NCBI GenBank assembly: GCA_959608595.1
Contig: CAUHTB010000017.1
Location: 1-8,933, forward strand
DNA length: 8,933 bases
DNA from: an uncultured Veillonella sp.
Lineage (GTDB): Bacteria > Bacillota > Negativicutes > Veillonellales > Veillonellaceae
Direction: 5' to 3'
Numbering within the stretch: position 1 is the first letter of the stretch; each line of letters begins with the position of its first letter. The notes under the pieces were generated by a model that saw only the letters and a list, made by a program, of their open reading frames with translations, did not search any database and was not told where the DNA came from. The translations under genes and the position numbers were made by a program. Below are positions 1 through 6,570 of this stretch, piece by piece.

Positions 1-197
1 ATGGGGCATTTGGGCCTGGTGATACAATCTCTATTTACCATGATGGTAAAGAAATCGGTCGAGGTCTTATTAACTATGGCATCGAAGATATGAAGGCCAT
101 TAAAGGTCATAATACAAATGATATAGCTCAAATTTTAGGAATTAATACAACCTATGATGAAGCAATACATCGTAATAATCTAGTTTTATTACATTGA
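1..197 (+). CDS. proB: Glutamate 5-kinase, C-terminal part (PUA domain), cut by window start
   Basis: This is the last 64 codons or so of a reading frame that enters the window at base 3 and ends at TGA 195-197. Glutamate 5-kinase phosphorylates L-glutamate to gamma-glutamyl phosphate, the first step of proline synthesis, in the cytoplasm. The visible part matches the C-terminal PUA domain of ProB: it begins GAFGPGDTISIYHDGKEIGR, followed by GLINY, and ends IHRNNLVLLH. The kinase domain lies upstream of the window. The stop codon overlaps the proA ribosome binding site, and proA begins 9 nt later, so the two are expected to be co-translated. The assignment rests on the PUA motif together with the adjacent proA. 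Confidence 0.9.
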   Translation, partial: GAFGPGDTISIYHDGKEIGRGLINYGIEDMKAIKGHNTNDIAQILGINTTYDEAIHRNNLVLLH

Positions 198-206
198 GGA
201 TATCCT

Positions 207-1466
207 ATGAACCAGTATGAAGAAATTTGTAAAGATATGGGTCAAAGAGCTAAAGCGGCATCCTTTGAATTGGCTCAAATTGATCAAGGTACATTAGATT
301 CTGCATTATTGGCAATCGCTGATGCTGTAGAAGCACAAACCGATGAAATTATGGCCGCTAATCAATTAGATCTAGATAAATCTGGGGATTATAATGTACC
401 TCAAACCATGATTGATCGATTAACATTAACACCTAATCGTATTGCTCAAATGGCAGAAGGTGTTCGTCAAGTGGCGACTCTTGAAAGCCCTGTGGGATCT
501 GTTATGGAAACGATTACACGTCCTAATGGCTTGACTATAGAAAAAAGAGCAGTACCTTTTGGTGTTATTGGTATTATTTTTGAAGCGCGCCCCAATGTGA
601 CTATCGATGCTGGTGTACTTTGTTTAAAAACTGCAAATGCTACTATATTGCGCGGTGGTAAAGAGGCATTCCATACTAACCAAATTATTGTGTCTATTAT
701 GCGCAATACCTTAGAAACTCTTGGAATTACGCCAGATGCGATTCAACTCGTGGAGGTTCTAGAGCGAGAGATGGTTGGCGTATTACTGCAACAACGTGAA
801 TATATTGATGTTGTTATTCCACGTGGTGGAGCAGGACTCATTCGCCGTGTTGTTAATGAAAGTAGTATTCCTGTAATTGAAACGGGGAGTGGTGTATGTC
901 ATACCTTTGTCGATGAATATGCCAATCTAGATATGGCGTTAGAAATTGCTATTAATGCAAAGGTACAGCGTCCATCTGTATGTAACTCTATGGAGACTCT
1001 ATTAGTACATCAAGCTGTAGCTGCTGAGTTTTTACCTCGTCTTGATGTGGCGTTACAAGAATATGGGGTACGAATTCACGGCGATAATGCTGTAGCTCAA
1101 TATATGGGTAATACAATTCCTTTAACAGATGATTCTTTCAATACAGAATATAATGATATGGACTTAAATGTACGTATTGTTGATACTCTTGAGGAAGCAA
1201 TCGATCATGTGAATTTATATTCTACACATCATTCAGAAGCTATAGTAACAGATGAACCAATGCGTGCAAAAGCATTTATGAACTTAGTAGATTGTTCTAC
1301 AGTTTATCACAATGCATCAACTCGTTTTACTGATGGTTTTGAATTTGGTTTTGGTGCGGAAATTGGTATTAGTACCCAAAAGCTTCATGCTCGCGGACCA
1401 ATGGGATTACAGGCACTAACATCATATAAATACTTTGTATTTGGAGAAGGCCAAGTTCGAAAGTGA
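207..1466 (+). CDS. proA: Glutamate-5-semialdehyde dehydrogenase (gamma-glutamyl phosphate reductase)
   Basis: ProA reduces the gamma-glutamyl phosphate made by ProB to glutamate-5-semialdehyde with NADPH; this cyclises to pyrroline-5-carboxylate on the way to proline. The 419-residue length is normal for the family. Visible family motifs are PFGVIGIIFEARPNVT (about residues 117-132), the ILRGGKEAFHTN segment (147-158), and RPSVCNSMETLL (255-266), which carries the catalytic cysteine Cys259. The C-terminal stretch TDGFEFGFGAEIGIST and the following LHARGPMGL are also characteristic of ProA. The ATG at 207 is preceded by GAGGA at 196-200 with a 6-nt spacer. The gene's last four bases (GTGA, 1463-1466) also form the start of a small downstream ORF. 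No missing key residues were seen. Confidence 0.97.
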   Translation: MNQYEEICKDMGQRAKAASFELAQIDQGTLDSALLAIADAVEAQTDEIMAANQLDLDKSGDYNVPQTMIDRLTLTPNRIAQMAEGVRQVATLESPVGSVMETITRPNGLTIEKRAVPFGVIGIIFEARPNVTIDAGVLCLKTANATILRGGKEAFHTNQIIVSIMRNTLETLGITPDAIQLVEVLEREMVGVLLQQREYIDVVIPRGGAGLIRRVVNESSIPVIETGSGVCHTFVDEYANLDMALEIAINAKVQRPSVCNSMETLLVHQAVAAEFLPRLDVALQEYGVRIHGDNAVAQYMGNTIPLTDDSFNTEYNDMDLNVRIVDTLEEAIDHVNLYSTHHSEAIVTDEPMRAKAFMNLVDCSTVYHNASTRFTDGFEFGFGAEIGISTQKLHARGPMGLQALTSYKYFVFGEGQVRK

Positions 1467-1612
1467 AGACCGTATATTACTTAATAAGGGCATACTACAG
1501 ATATATTCAGACTCCAAAAGGTCGATACGAATGGATATCCTATGGAAAGGCATTGCTCTTGTTTATCGTTATCTGTGTCATTGTCATTAAGGGTGTGGCA
1601 TTATTATGGTAG
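1463..1612 (+). CDS. Small single-pass membrane protein, 49 aa, unknown function
   Basis: I do not recognise this protein. The frame runs from GTG 1463 to TAG 1610-1612. The first 29 residues are basic and rich in tyrosine (VKTVYYLIRAYYRYIQTPKG, then RYEWISYGK). Residues 30-49 form one hydrophobic segment, ALLLFIVICVIVIKGVALLW, which ends at the stop codon. This predicts a tail-anchored or N-in single-span membrane protein. Its GTGA start overlaps the proA stop, and its end overlaps the nadD start by 7 nt, so it fills the whole gap between the two genes. GGAG at 1443-1446 and AAGG at 1447-1450 lie slightly far from the start, which suggests translational coupling to proA. The overlaps on both sides and the membrane segment support a real gene, but there is no homology evidence. 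The alternative is a fortuitous frame in a 139-nt spacer. Confidence 0.6.
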   Translation: MKTVYYLIRAYYRYIQTPKGRYEWISYGKALLLFIVICVIVIKGVALLW

Positions 1613-2220
1613 AGAAACGTCGTATAGGAATCATAGGTGGAACATTTAATCCTATCCATTTAGGGCATCTAATGATTGCTGAGGTGGCTTGTGAAAGCTT
1701 TAACCTAGAAAAGGTAATTTTTGTACCTGCCAAGGTTCCGCCTCACAAACAACATGATGTAATAGATAGTCGTCATCGATATGCTATGACGGCAGCAGCC
1801 GTATCAGATAATCCTAATTTTGAGATTTCTGATGTAGAGATGCGTCGAGAAGGCCCTTCGTATACAGTTGATACTATTCAACATTTTAAGGTCCTTTATG
1901 GACCAAATGTTGAATTTTACTTTATCGCTGGTACTGATACAATTCGTGCATTACCAACGTGGAAGTTTATTGAGGAATTATTAGATGAGGTCCACTTTAT
2001 TGGCGCTACAAGACCTGATGGATCAAGTGCAATTGACGAAACATTAGCAATTTTAGGCCCTAAAGCATGTGAAAAAATACATCTTATGGAGGTTCCTGAG
2101 ATGAAATTATCTGCTACGTATTTACGAGAACGTCTACGCTCTGGTAAAACAGTTCGATATATGTTGCCAAAATGTGTGGTGGAATATATTGAGGAACACC
2201 ATATTTATGGGAAGGAATAA
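1606..2220 (+). CDS. nadD: Nicotinate-nucleotide adenylyltransferase
   Basis: NadD transfers AMP from ATP to nicotinate mononucleotide to give deamido-NAD, the penultimate step of NAD synthesis. The 204 residues include the nucleotidyltransferase signature GGTFNPIHLGHL (11-22) with His18 and His21, the VPAKVPPHK segment (40-48), GPSYTVDTI (83-91), the FIAGTD and TWKFIEELL segments (106-126), and the C-terminal SATYLRERLRSGK (169-181), equivalent to the family's ISSTxIR motif. An in-frame TAA at 1588-1590 rules out an earlier start, so ATG 1606 is the first possible one. Its AAGGG (1589-1593) is 12 nt away, longer than ideal. The start lies inside the end of the small upstream ORF, so reinitiation is likely. 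yqeK follows after 3 nt, a common pairing. Confidence 0.96.
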   Translation: MVEKRRIGIIGGTFNPIHLGHLMIAEVACESFNLEKVIFVPAKVPPHKQHDVIDSRHRYAMTAAAVSDNPNFEISDVEMRREGPSYTVDTIQHFKVLYGPNVEFYFIAGTDTIRALPTWKFIEELLDEVHFIGATRPDGSSAIDETLAILGPKACEKIHLMEVPEMKLSATYLRERLRSGKTVRYMLPKCVVEYIEEHHIYGKE

Positions 2221-2223
2221 AGG

Positions 2224-2793
2224 ATGTTATCATTTGATGAAATACAACTTAGAGTGAGTCAATGGCTGAGCAAGAAACGATTTAAGCATACTCTTGGCGT
2301 TGTGGAATCGGCTACTCATTTAGCTAAGCTTTATGGCGTTGATGTGGAAAAGGCTAGATTAGCTGCATTACTACATGATTGCGCTAAAGAATTGCCTTTA
2401 CAGGATATGCAAAATCTTGTGAAAAGTGAATCTTATGATGCTGATCAAGAATTATTAAGTAATGGCAATCTTTTACATGGTTTAGCTGGTATGATTCGAG
2501 CAAAAAAAGAGTTTTCTATATCTGATGATGAGGTTTTAGAAGCTATTCGAGTTCATACGACTGGAAAGGTACATATGTCTACGCTAGATAAGGTGATATT
2601 TTTGGCAGACTATATTGAGCCTAATCGAAATTTTCCCGGTGTGGATGAGTTGCGTAACGTTTCAGAACTAGATTTAGATAAGGCTGTATTGCTTGGTTTT
2701 GATAATACTATTATTCATCTTATAGAGCAAAATTTATCGATTTATCCGTTGACCATTCTTGGTCGTAATGATGTGTTACAATCTTGTAAATAA
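2224..2793 (+). CDS. yqeK: HD-domain bis(5'-nucleosyl)-tetraphosphatase, YqeK type (Ap4A hydrolase)
   Basis: YqeK proteins are metal-dependent HD-domain enzymes that split diadenosine tetraphosphate symmetrically into two ADP. The metal-binding pattern is complete: His22 (FKHTLGV), His51-Asp52 (ALLHDCAKEL), His85 (LLHGLAG), His111 (VHTTG) and Asp129 (FLADYIEPNR). The 189-residue length fits the family. Ap4A forms as a by-product of aminoacyl-tRNA synthetases under stress, so the enzyme probably keeps this nucleotide low in the cytoplasm. The gene sits 3 nt behind nadD, and GAAGGA (2211-2216) inside the nadD end is the likely ribosome binding site, with a 7-nt spacer. The nadD-yqeK pair is widespread in Firmicutes, which supports the assignment. 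Confidence 0.93.
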   Translation: MLSFDEIQLRVSQWLSKKRFKHTLGVVESATHLAKLYGVDVEKARLAALLHDCAKELPLQDMQNLVKSESYDADQELLSNGNLLHGLAGMIRAKKEFSISDDEVLEAIRVHTTGKVHMSTLDKVIFLADYIEPNRNFPGVDELRNVSELDLDKAVLLGFDNTIIHLIEQNLSIYPLTILGRNDVLQSCK

Positions 2794-2805
2794 TGGAGTT
2801 TATAT

Positions 2806-3927
2806 ATGGAAGAACGTGAACGAGCAAGAGCTCGCCGTCGTAGAAGAAGACGTCAACAAAAGTCATCTGTTAAATGGCCTAGATTTATAGTAGCTGTTAT
2901 TGTAGTACTTGCCCTACTTGGGGGTATAGGCTATGGTTTGTATACTGGGGTATCTTATGTGTATAGAGCTGTTACAGGTACTACTGAGACAACTGATACG
3001 GCTGTAGATAATGGAAATAAACAAGATGGTAATACTGTATCTGTAGAACAAAAAGGATTAGATAAACCATTATACATTCTTGTTGTCGGTACTGATGATA
3101 ATAATCCTAGTCAAAGTGATAGTCTATTCTTGTTATCCATTAATTTAGATCAAAAAACAATGGATGTTATTGGCATTCCTAGTAATAGTAAAATTGATAA
3201 TAGAGATCAGACAGATGCAAGTATGCTCAATAGCATCTATGAAAAAGGTGGTATTGATCTAACAAAAGCTGTCATTGAAGATATGTTCCATATTTCTATA
3301 CCATATTATGTTGTAGTTAATCAAAATGCTTTCAAAAAGACTAACGATGTATTAGGAAATCAACAAATTTATGTAGAACAGACTATGGAACACGTAGATG
3401 CAGAGGGAAATAAAGATATTGATTTGCAACGAGGATATCAAACATTAGATAGTGATAAGGCTTTATCCTATTTACGGTATTCTGATCCAAAACACGATAC
3501 ATTTACACGTGTACAACGACAAGAAAGATTTTTGAAACTTTGGGTAGAAGAAGAGCATAATTCGTTCTTCTTAACAAATGCATGGCATATTTGGAGAATT
3601 TGGGATCATTATGATAGTAATATTTCTACATTAGATGCCATTAAGCTTGTGTATAATGCTAGCAAAATTAATAAGGAAGAGATTCATTTCTATATTCTTC
3701 CTGGTGAAAAAGAGTTAGTTGGCGATATGACATATTGGAAGGTAAATCCAACTGAAGCACAACGATTAGTAGGCATTACGATGGGAAATCTACCAGCCAA
3801 TGAAATGACACAATTTGTTACAGCTCCAACCAATAGCACAGCTAAGGTTGCACCTGAATCAGAACATAATGGCGGTACTATCACAAAGCCATCAGAACCG
3901 GGTGATGAGAGTACTAATAAACGTTAA
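2806..3927 (+). CDS. LCP (LytR-CpsA-Psr) family membrane protein with degenerate catalytic motifs
   Basis: LCP proteins usually transfer polyprenyl-linked glycopolymers onto peptidoglycan outside the cytoplasmic membrane. Residues 1-23 are cytoplasmic and very basic, with seven consecutive arginines (10-16). Residues 26-50 or so are a transmembrane helix, 57-85 a polar linker, 88-245 or so the LCP domain, and 340-373 a Ser/Thr/Pro-rich tail. Asp97, Asp105, Arg224 (YLRYS), Arg235, Arg238 and Gln239 (TRVQRQ) match conserved positions. Three usual active-site elements differ: the R of the RSD motif is Gln103, the IPRD motif reads IPSN (124-127), and the lysine of the KIN motif is Met140. Activity may therefore be altered or lost. 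GGAG at 2795-2798 supports ATG 2806. The position between yqeK and rsfS is the usual one for a LytR-like gene in this cluster. Confidence 0.85.
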   Translation: MEERERARARRRRRRRQQKSSVKWPRFIVAVIVVLALLGGIGYGLYTGVSYVYRAVTGTTETTDTAVDNGNKQDGNTVSVEQKGLDKPLYILVVGTDDNNPSQSDSLFLLSINLDQKTMDVIGIPSNSKIDNRDQTDASMLNSIYEKGGIDLTKAVIEDMFHISIPYYVVVNQNAFKKTNDVLGNQQIYVEQTMEHVDAEGNKDIDLQRGYQTLDSDKALSYLRYSDPKHDTFTRVQRQERFLKLWVEEEHNSFFLTNAWHIWRIWDHYDSNISTLDAIKLVYNASKINKEEIHFYILPGEKELVGDMTYWKVNPTEAQRLVGITMGNLPANEMTQFVTAPTNSTAKVAPESEHNGGTITKPSEPGDESTNKR

Positions 3928-3939
3928 AAGGGGAATAGT

Positions 3940-4302
3940 ATGAAAAATAAAGAAGAAGTTAAACAAATCGTATTACAATTAGCACAAGCTGCTTTTGATA
4001 AAAAAGGCAGAGATATCGAAATTCTCGATTTAGAAGGCGTATCTATGTTAGGGGATTACTTCCTAATTGCTAGTGCAAATAATATTAAGCAGTCTCAGAG
4101 TATTGCTGATGAAATGGAAGATAAAGCTGCAGAATTGGGCATGACAGTAAATCATAGAGAAGGTTATCGCGAAGGTGAATGGATTTTACTTGATTTTGGC
4201 GATATTATTTGTCATGTCTTTGGTGGTGATGAGTTGCGAGAATTCTACGGTTTAGAAGAATTATGGAATGATGCAGTTCGAGTTCCATTTGAAGGAGTAT
4301 AG
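3940..4302 (+). CDS. rsfS: Ribosomal silencing factor RsfS (Iojap/YbeB family)
   Basis: RsfS binds ribosomal protein uL14 on the large subunit and blocks joining with the small subunit, lowering translation during starvation. The 120 residues are a full-length RsfS domain. Visible motifs are the DYFLIASANNIKQSQSIADE segment (39-58), the EGYREGEWILLDFGD region (74-88), IICHVFGG (89-96) and the C-terminal REFYGLEELW (100-109). AAGGGG at 3928-3933 precedes ATG 3940 by 6 nt. The gene lies 12 nt after the LCP gene and one base before the next gene, so it is clearly part of the same unit. No anomalies were seen. Confidence 0.96.
   Translation: MKNKEEVKQIVLQLAQAAFDKKGRDIEILDLEGVSMLGDYFLIASANNIKQSQSIADEMEDKAAELGMTVNHREGYREGEWILLDFGDIICHVFGGDELREFYGLEELWNDAVRVPFEGV
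4291..4297 (+). promoter_or_regulatory. Ribosome binding site that fixes the cvfB start at 4304
   Basis: GAAGGAG lies within the last codons of rsfS, 6 nt before ATG 4304. The frame is open further upstream to an ATG at 4268, but that start would lie 35 nt inside rsfS and has no purine-rich site at a proper distance. The site at 4291-4297 therefore favours the shorter, 302-residue product. Confidence 0.85.
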
Positions 4303-4303
4303 T

Positions 4304-5212
4304 ATGGCTACAGAATTGTTGGAAAATACAATTGCCACATTAAAAGTATTGCGTACTAGTGATCAAGGGGCTTTTCTAGATGGTCAAACTGGCAATACAA
4401 ATGATGATATTTTGCTCCATAAGGATCAACAAACATCTCCTGTTGCCATTGGTGATGAAGTAGAGGTATTTTTATATCGCGATCCAAAGGGTCGTTTGAC
4501 TGCTTCTATGCGTTTACCAGCGATGAAGGTAGGGCAAATTGGGTATGTTGAGGTAATCAATACTACAAACTTTGGCTGTTTCGTAGAGGTTGGTACTGAG
4601 CGTGGTATCTTCATGCCTCACGCAGAGATGCGTGGTCGTCCTCAAGTGGGCGAAAAAGTTTGGGTTCGTCTCTATACAGATAAATCTGGTCGTTTTGCGG
4701 TATCTATGGATGTTGATGACGAAATGCGTCGCGCATCTAAGGCTGCTACAGATGCTAAAGTAGGACAACTTGTTAAAGGCGCTATCTACAACTTGACTAG
4801 TGATGGGGCATTCTTCATCACTCCTGAACGATGGATTGCCTTTTTACATCGTTCTGAGATGACTAGAAAATTAAAGGTTGGAGAAATGGTTGAAGGTCGT
4901 GTTACCTTTAAACGTGATGATGGTCGTGTCAATGTATCGATGCGTCCTACTAAGGAAAAGGCACTCATTTCTGATGGAGACATTATAATGGAGTACCTTC
5001 TTAATCGTGGAGGCAAGATGCCATATAGCGATGAATCTTCTGCGATGTTGATTAAAGATAAATTTAATATCAGTAAAGCTGCCTTTAAGCGTGCTTTAGG
5101 GCATTTGATGAAAGAGAAAAAAATTGTTCAAGATGATGGTTGGACATTGTTAACTGAAACAGGACGTCAATGGACACCTCCTGTTGGTAATGAATCACAA
5201 GAAGAGGAATAA
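4304..5212 (+). CDS. cvfB: CvfB/YitL-type RNA-binding protein with S1 repeats and a C-terminal winged helix
   Basis: The 302 residues have the layout of the CvfB family: three S1-like OB-fold domains (about 7-70, 74-135 and 153-213) and a winged-helix domain (about 225-290). The second S1 repeat shows NFGCFVEV (89-96), MPHAEM (104-109) and a closing RFAVSM (130-135). The third has DGAFFIT (167-173), HRSEM (182-186) and RVNVSM (208-213). Homologues bind RNA; in Staphylococcus aureus CvfB affects virulence-factor expression, and the role here is probably post-transcriptional control. The tail QEEE is acidic. The start is placed at ATG 4304 behind GAAGGAG, one base after rsfS ends. trkA follows after 5 nt. 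The family is clear; the RNA targets cannot be read from the sequence. Confidence 0.9.
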   Translation: MATELLENTIATLKVLRTSDQGAFLDGQTGNTNDDILLHKDQQTSPVAIGDEVEVFLYRDPKGRLTASMRLPAMKVGQIGYVEVINTTNFGCFVEVGTERGIFMPHAEMRGRPQVGEKVWVRLYTDKSGRFAVSMDVDDEMRRASKAATDAKVGQLVKGAIYNLTSDGAFFITPERWIAFLHRSEMTRKLKVGEMVEGRVTFKRDDGRVNVSMRPTKEKALISDGDIIMEYLLNRGGKMPYSDESSAMLIKDKFNISKAAFKRALGHLMKEKKIVQDDGWTLLTETGRQWTPPVGNESQEEE

Positions 5213-5217
5213 AGGCG

Positions 5218-6558
5218 ATGAAAATTGTCATTGTAGGTGCTGGTAAGGTTGGCTATTCCTTGGCACAACGCTTGATACAAGATAATCATGATGTATATGT
5301 AATTGATCGTTCTCCAGAACGTATACAAAATCTTGAAAATACACTAGATGTTAGCCTTGTTCAAGGAAATGGCAGTGATATACAATTGCTCAACGAAATC
5401 GGTATGGATGATGTAGGAATGTTTATTGCTGTTACCGATTCTGATGAAGTAAATATGTTATCTTGTTCTGTAGCTAAAATTACAGGTGTTCCTACAACGA
5501 TTGCTCGTGTGCGAGATAATACCGTAGCAGAACATATGGATGATGAGATGCGTGCTAAATTAGGGGTCGATTTATTTATCAATCCTGAAATGGTTACGGC
5601 TCAAGAGCTTTTACAAATTCTAGAGACTCCATCAGCTATTGATGTAGAAGATTTTGGCCAAGGTACTGTACGCCTTATGGAATTTAAGATTACAGATGAT
5701 ATTCCATTAATAGGTCAACCTTTAAAAGAAATTAAATTCCCTGAAGGTGTTTTACTAGTAGGGGTTTTACGTTATGGTGAAATGATTATTCCCCATGGTG
5801 AAAGTATTCTACAAGTTGATGACAGTGTATTCTTCTTAGGCTTAAAAGAGTCTGTTGAAGAAGTGGAAAATCTTTGGTTCCATAATCACACTACATTTTA
5901 TAAACGGGCTGTTATCATTGGGGCTGGTCTATTAGGTAGAAATCTAACAGTTCTTTTAGAACAAGCTGGATTCTCTGTTAAGGTCATTGAAAAAGATTTT
6001 AACCGCTGTGAAAAACTTGCTAATCTTGTGGATAAGTCCATGGTTATCAATGGAGATGCTACAGACTTTGACCTTTTAGAAGCAGAAGAAATTGCAGATA
6101 GTGATGTTATAATTGCTGTTACAGATGATGATAAGCTCAACTTGCTCGTTGCTCTTGTAGGCAAGCATATGGGCATACCAAAGACAGTTGTGCGCGTAGG
6201 TCGACCTGAATACATTATGCTTATGGAACAAGTGGGTATTGATGTGGTATTCTCGCCACGTTTATTTACAGCGAGTCAAATTTTACGTTTCGTGCGCAGT
6301 GGAGAAGGTGTTTTATCTATTTCGACCTTTGAAGGTGGAAAAGCGGAATCTATAGAGGTTGCCATTACAAGTGAATCACCTGTGGCTGGCAAACAATTAA
6401 AGGACATCCGTTTACCAGGGAAGGCGTTAGTTGGTGTAATTTTACGTGGTGATGAAGCTATCGTACCACGTGGTAATACTGAAATCTTAGATGGAGATCA
6501 CATTGTTCTATTTGCGTTACCTGAATCTGTAAGTAAATTACTTAAATATCTTACCTAG
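5218..6558 (+). CDS. trkA: Trk potassium uptake regulatory subunit TrkA (two RCK modules)
   Basis: TrkA is the cytoplasmic gating ring of the Trk potassium transporter and binds NAD(H) and ATP/ADP. The 446 residues form two tandem units, each an RCK_N Rossmann fold followed by an RCK_C domain. The first has VIVGAGKVG (4-12) with acidic Asp30 closing beta-2, then a C domain around 150-222. The second has VIIGAGLLG (232-240) with Glu258 at the equivalent position, then a C domain around 365-446. Paired segments GNGSD (50-54) and NGDATD (278-283), and VTDSD (72-76) and VTDDD (301-305), show the internal duplication. This two-module form is the classical TrkA, unlike the single-module KtrA. GAGG at 5204-5207 and AAAGG at 5211-5215 lie before the ATG. 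The partner channel gene follows 12 nt later. Confidence 0.96.
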   Translation: MKIVIVGAGKVGYSLAQRLIQDNHDVYVIDRSPERIQNLENTLDVSLVQGNGSDIQLLNEIGMDDVGMFIAVTDSDEVNMLSCSVAKITGVPTTIARVRDNTVAEHMDDEMRAKLGVDLFINPEMVTAQELLQILETPSAIDVEDFGQGTVRLMEFKITDDIPLIGQPLKEIKFPEGVLLVGVLRYGEMIIPHGESILQVDDSVFFLGLKESVEEVENLWFHNHTTFYKRAVIIGAGLLGRNLTVLLEQAGFSVKVIEKDFNRCEKLANLVDKSMVINGDATDFDLLEAEEIADSDVIIAVTDDDKLNLLVALVGKHMGIPKTVVRVGRPEYIMLMEQVGIDVVFSPRLFTASQILRFVRSGEGVLSISTFEGGKAESIEVAITSESPVAGKQLKDIRLPGKALVGVILRGDEAIVPRGNTEILDGDHIVLFALPESVSKLLKYLT

Positions 6559-6570
6559 TATGGAGGGACT

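Noticed and set aside
467..706. 79-codon minus-strand frame opposite proA
   Set aside because: It is antisense to the conserved ProA cofactor-binding region and has no independent support.
1531..1590. ATG at 1531 (19 codons) and ATG at 1542 (about 35 codons) as alternative starts in the proA-nadD junction
   Set aside because: The first stops at TAA 1588-1590 before nadD. The second runs out of frame into nadD with a Cys/His/Ser-rich product and no membrane segment. The GTG 1463 frame fits the junction better.
4268..4303. Upstream in-frame ATG that would extend the CvfB-like protein by 12 residues
   Set aside because: It lies inside rsfS with no suitable ribosome binding site, while ATG 4304 has GAAGGAG at a 6-nt spacing and the protein then begins as the family does.
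4426..5016. Three overlapping minus-strand open frames (4426-4614, 4514-4768, 4786-5016) opposite the cvfB gene
   Set aside because: The S1 repeats on the plus strand are clear, and the antisense products show no motifs.
5898..6215. 105-codon open frame on the minus strand opposite trkA
   Set aside because: It lies entirely antisense to the second RCK module, and its product is Ser/Thr/Arg-rich with no recognisable domain; it is a by-product of the codon pattern of trkA.
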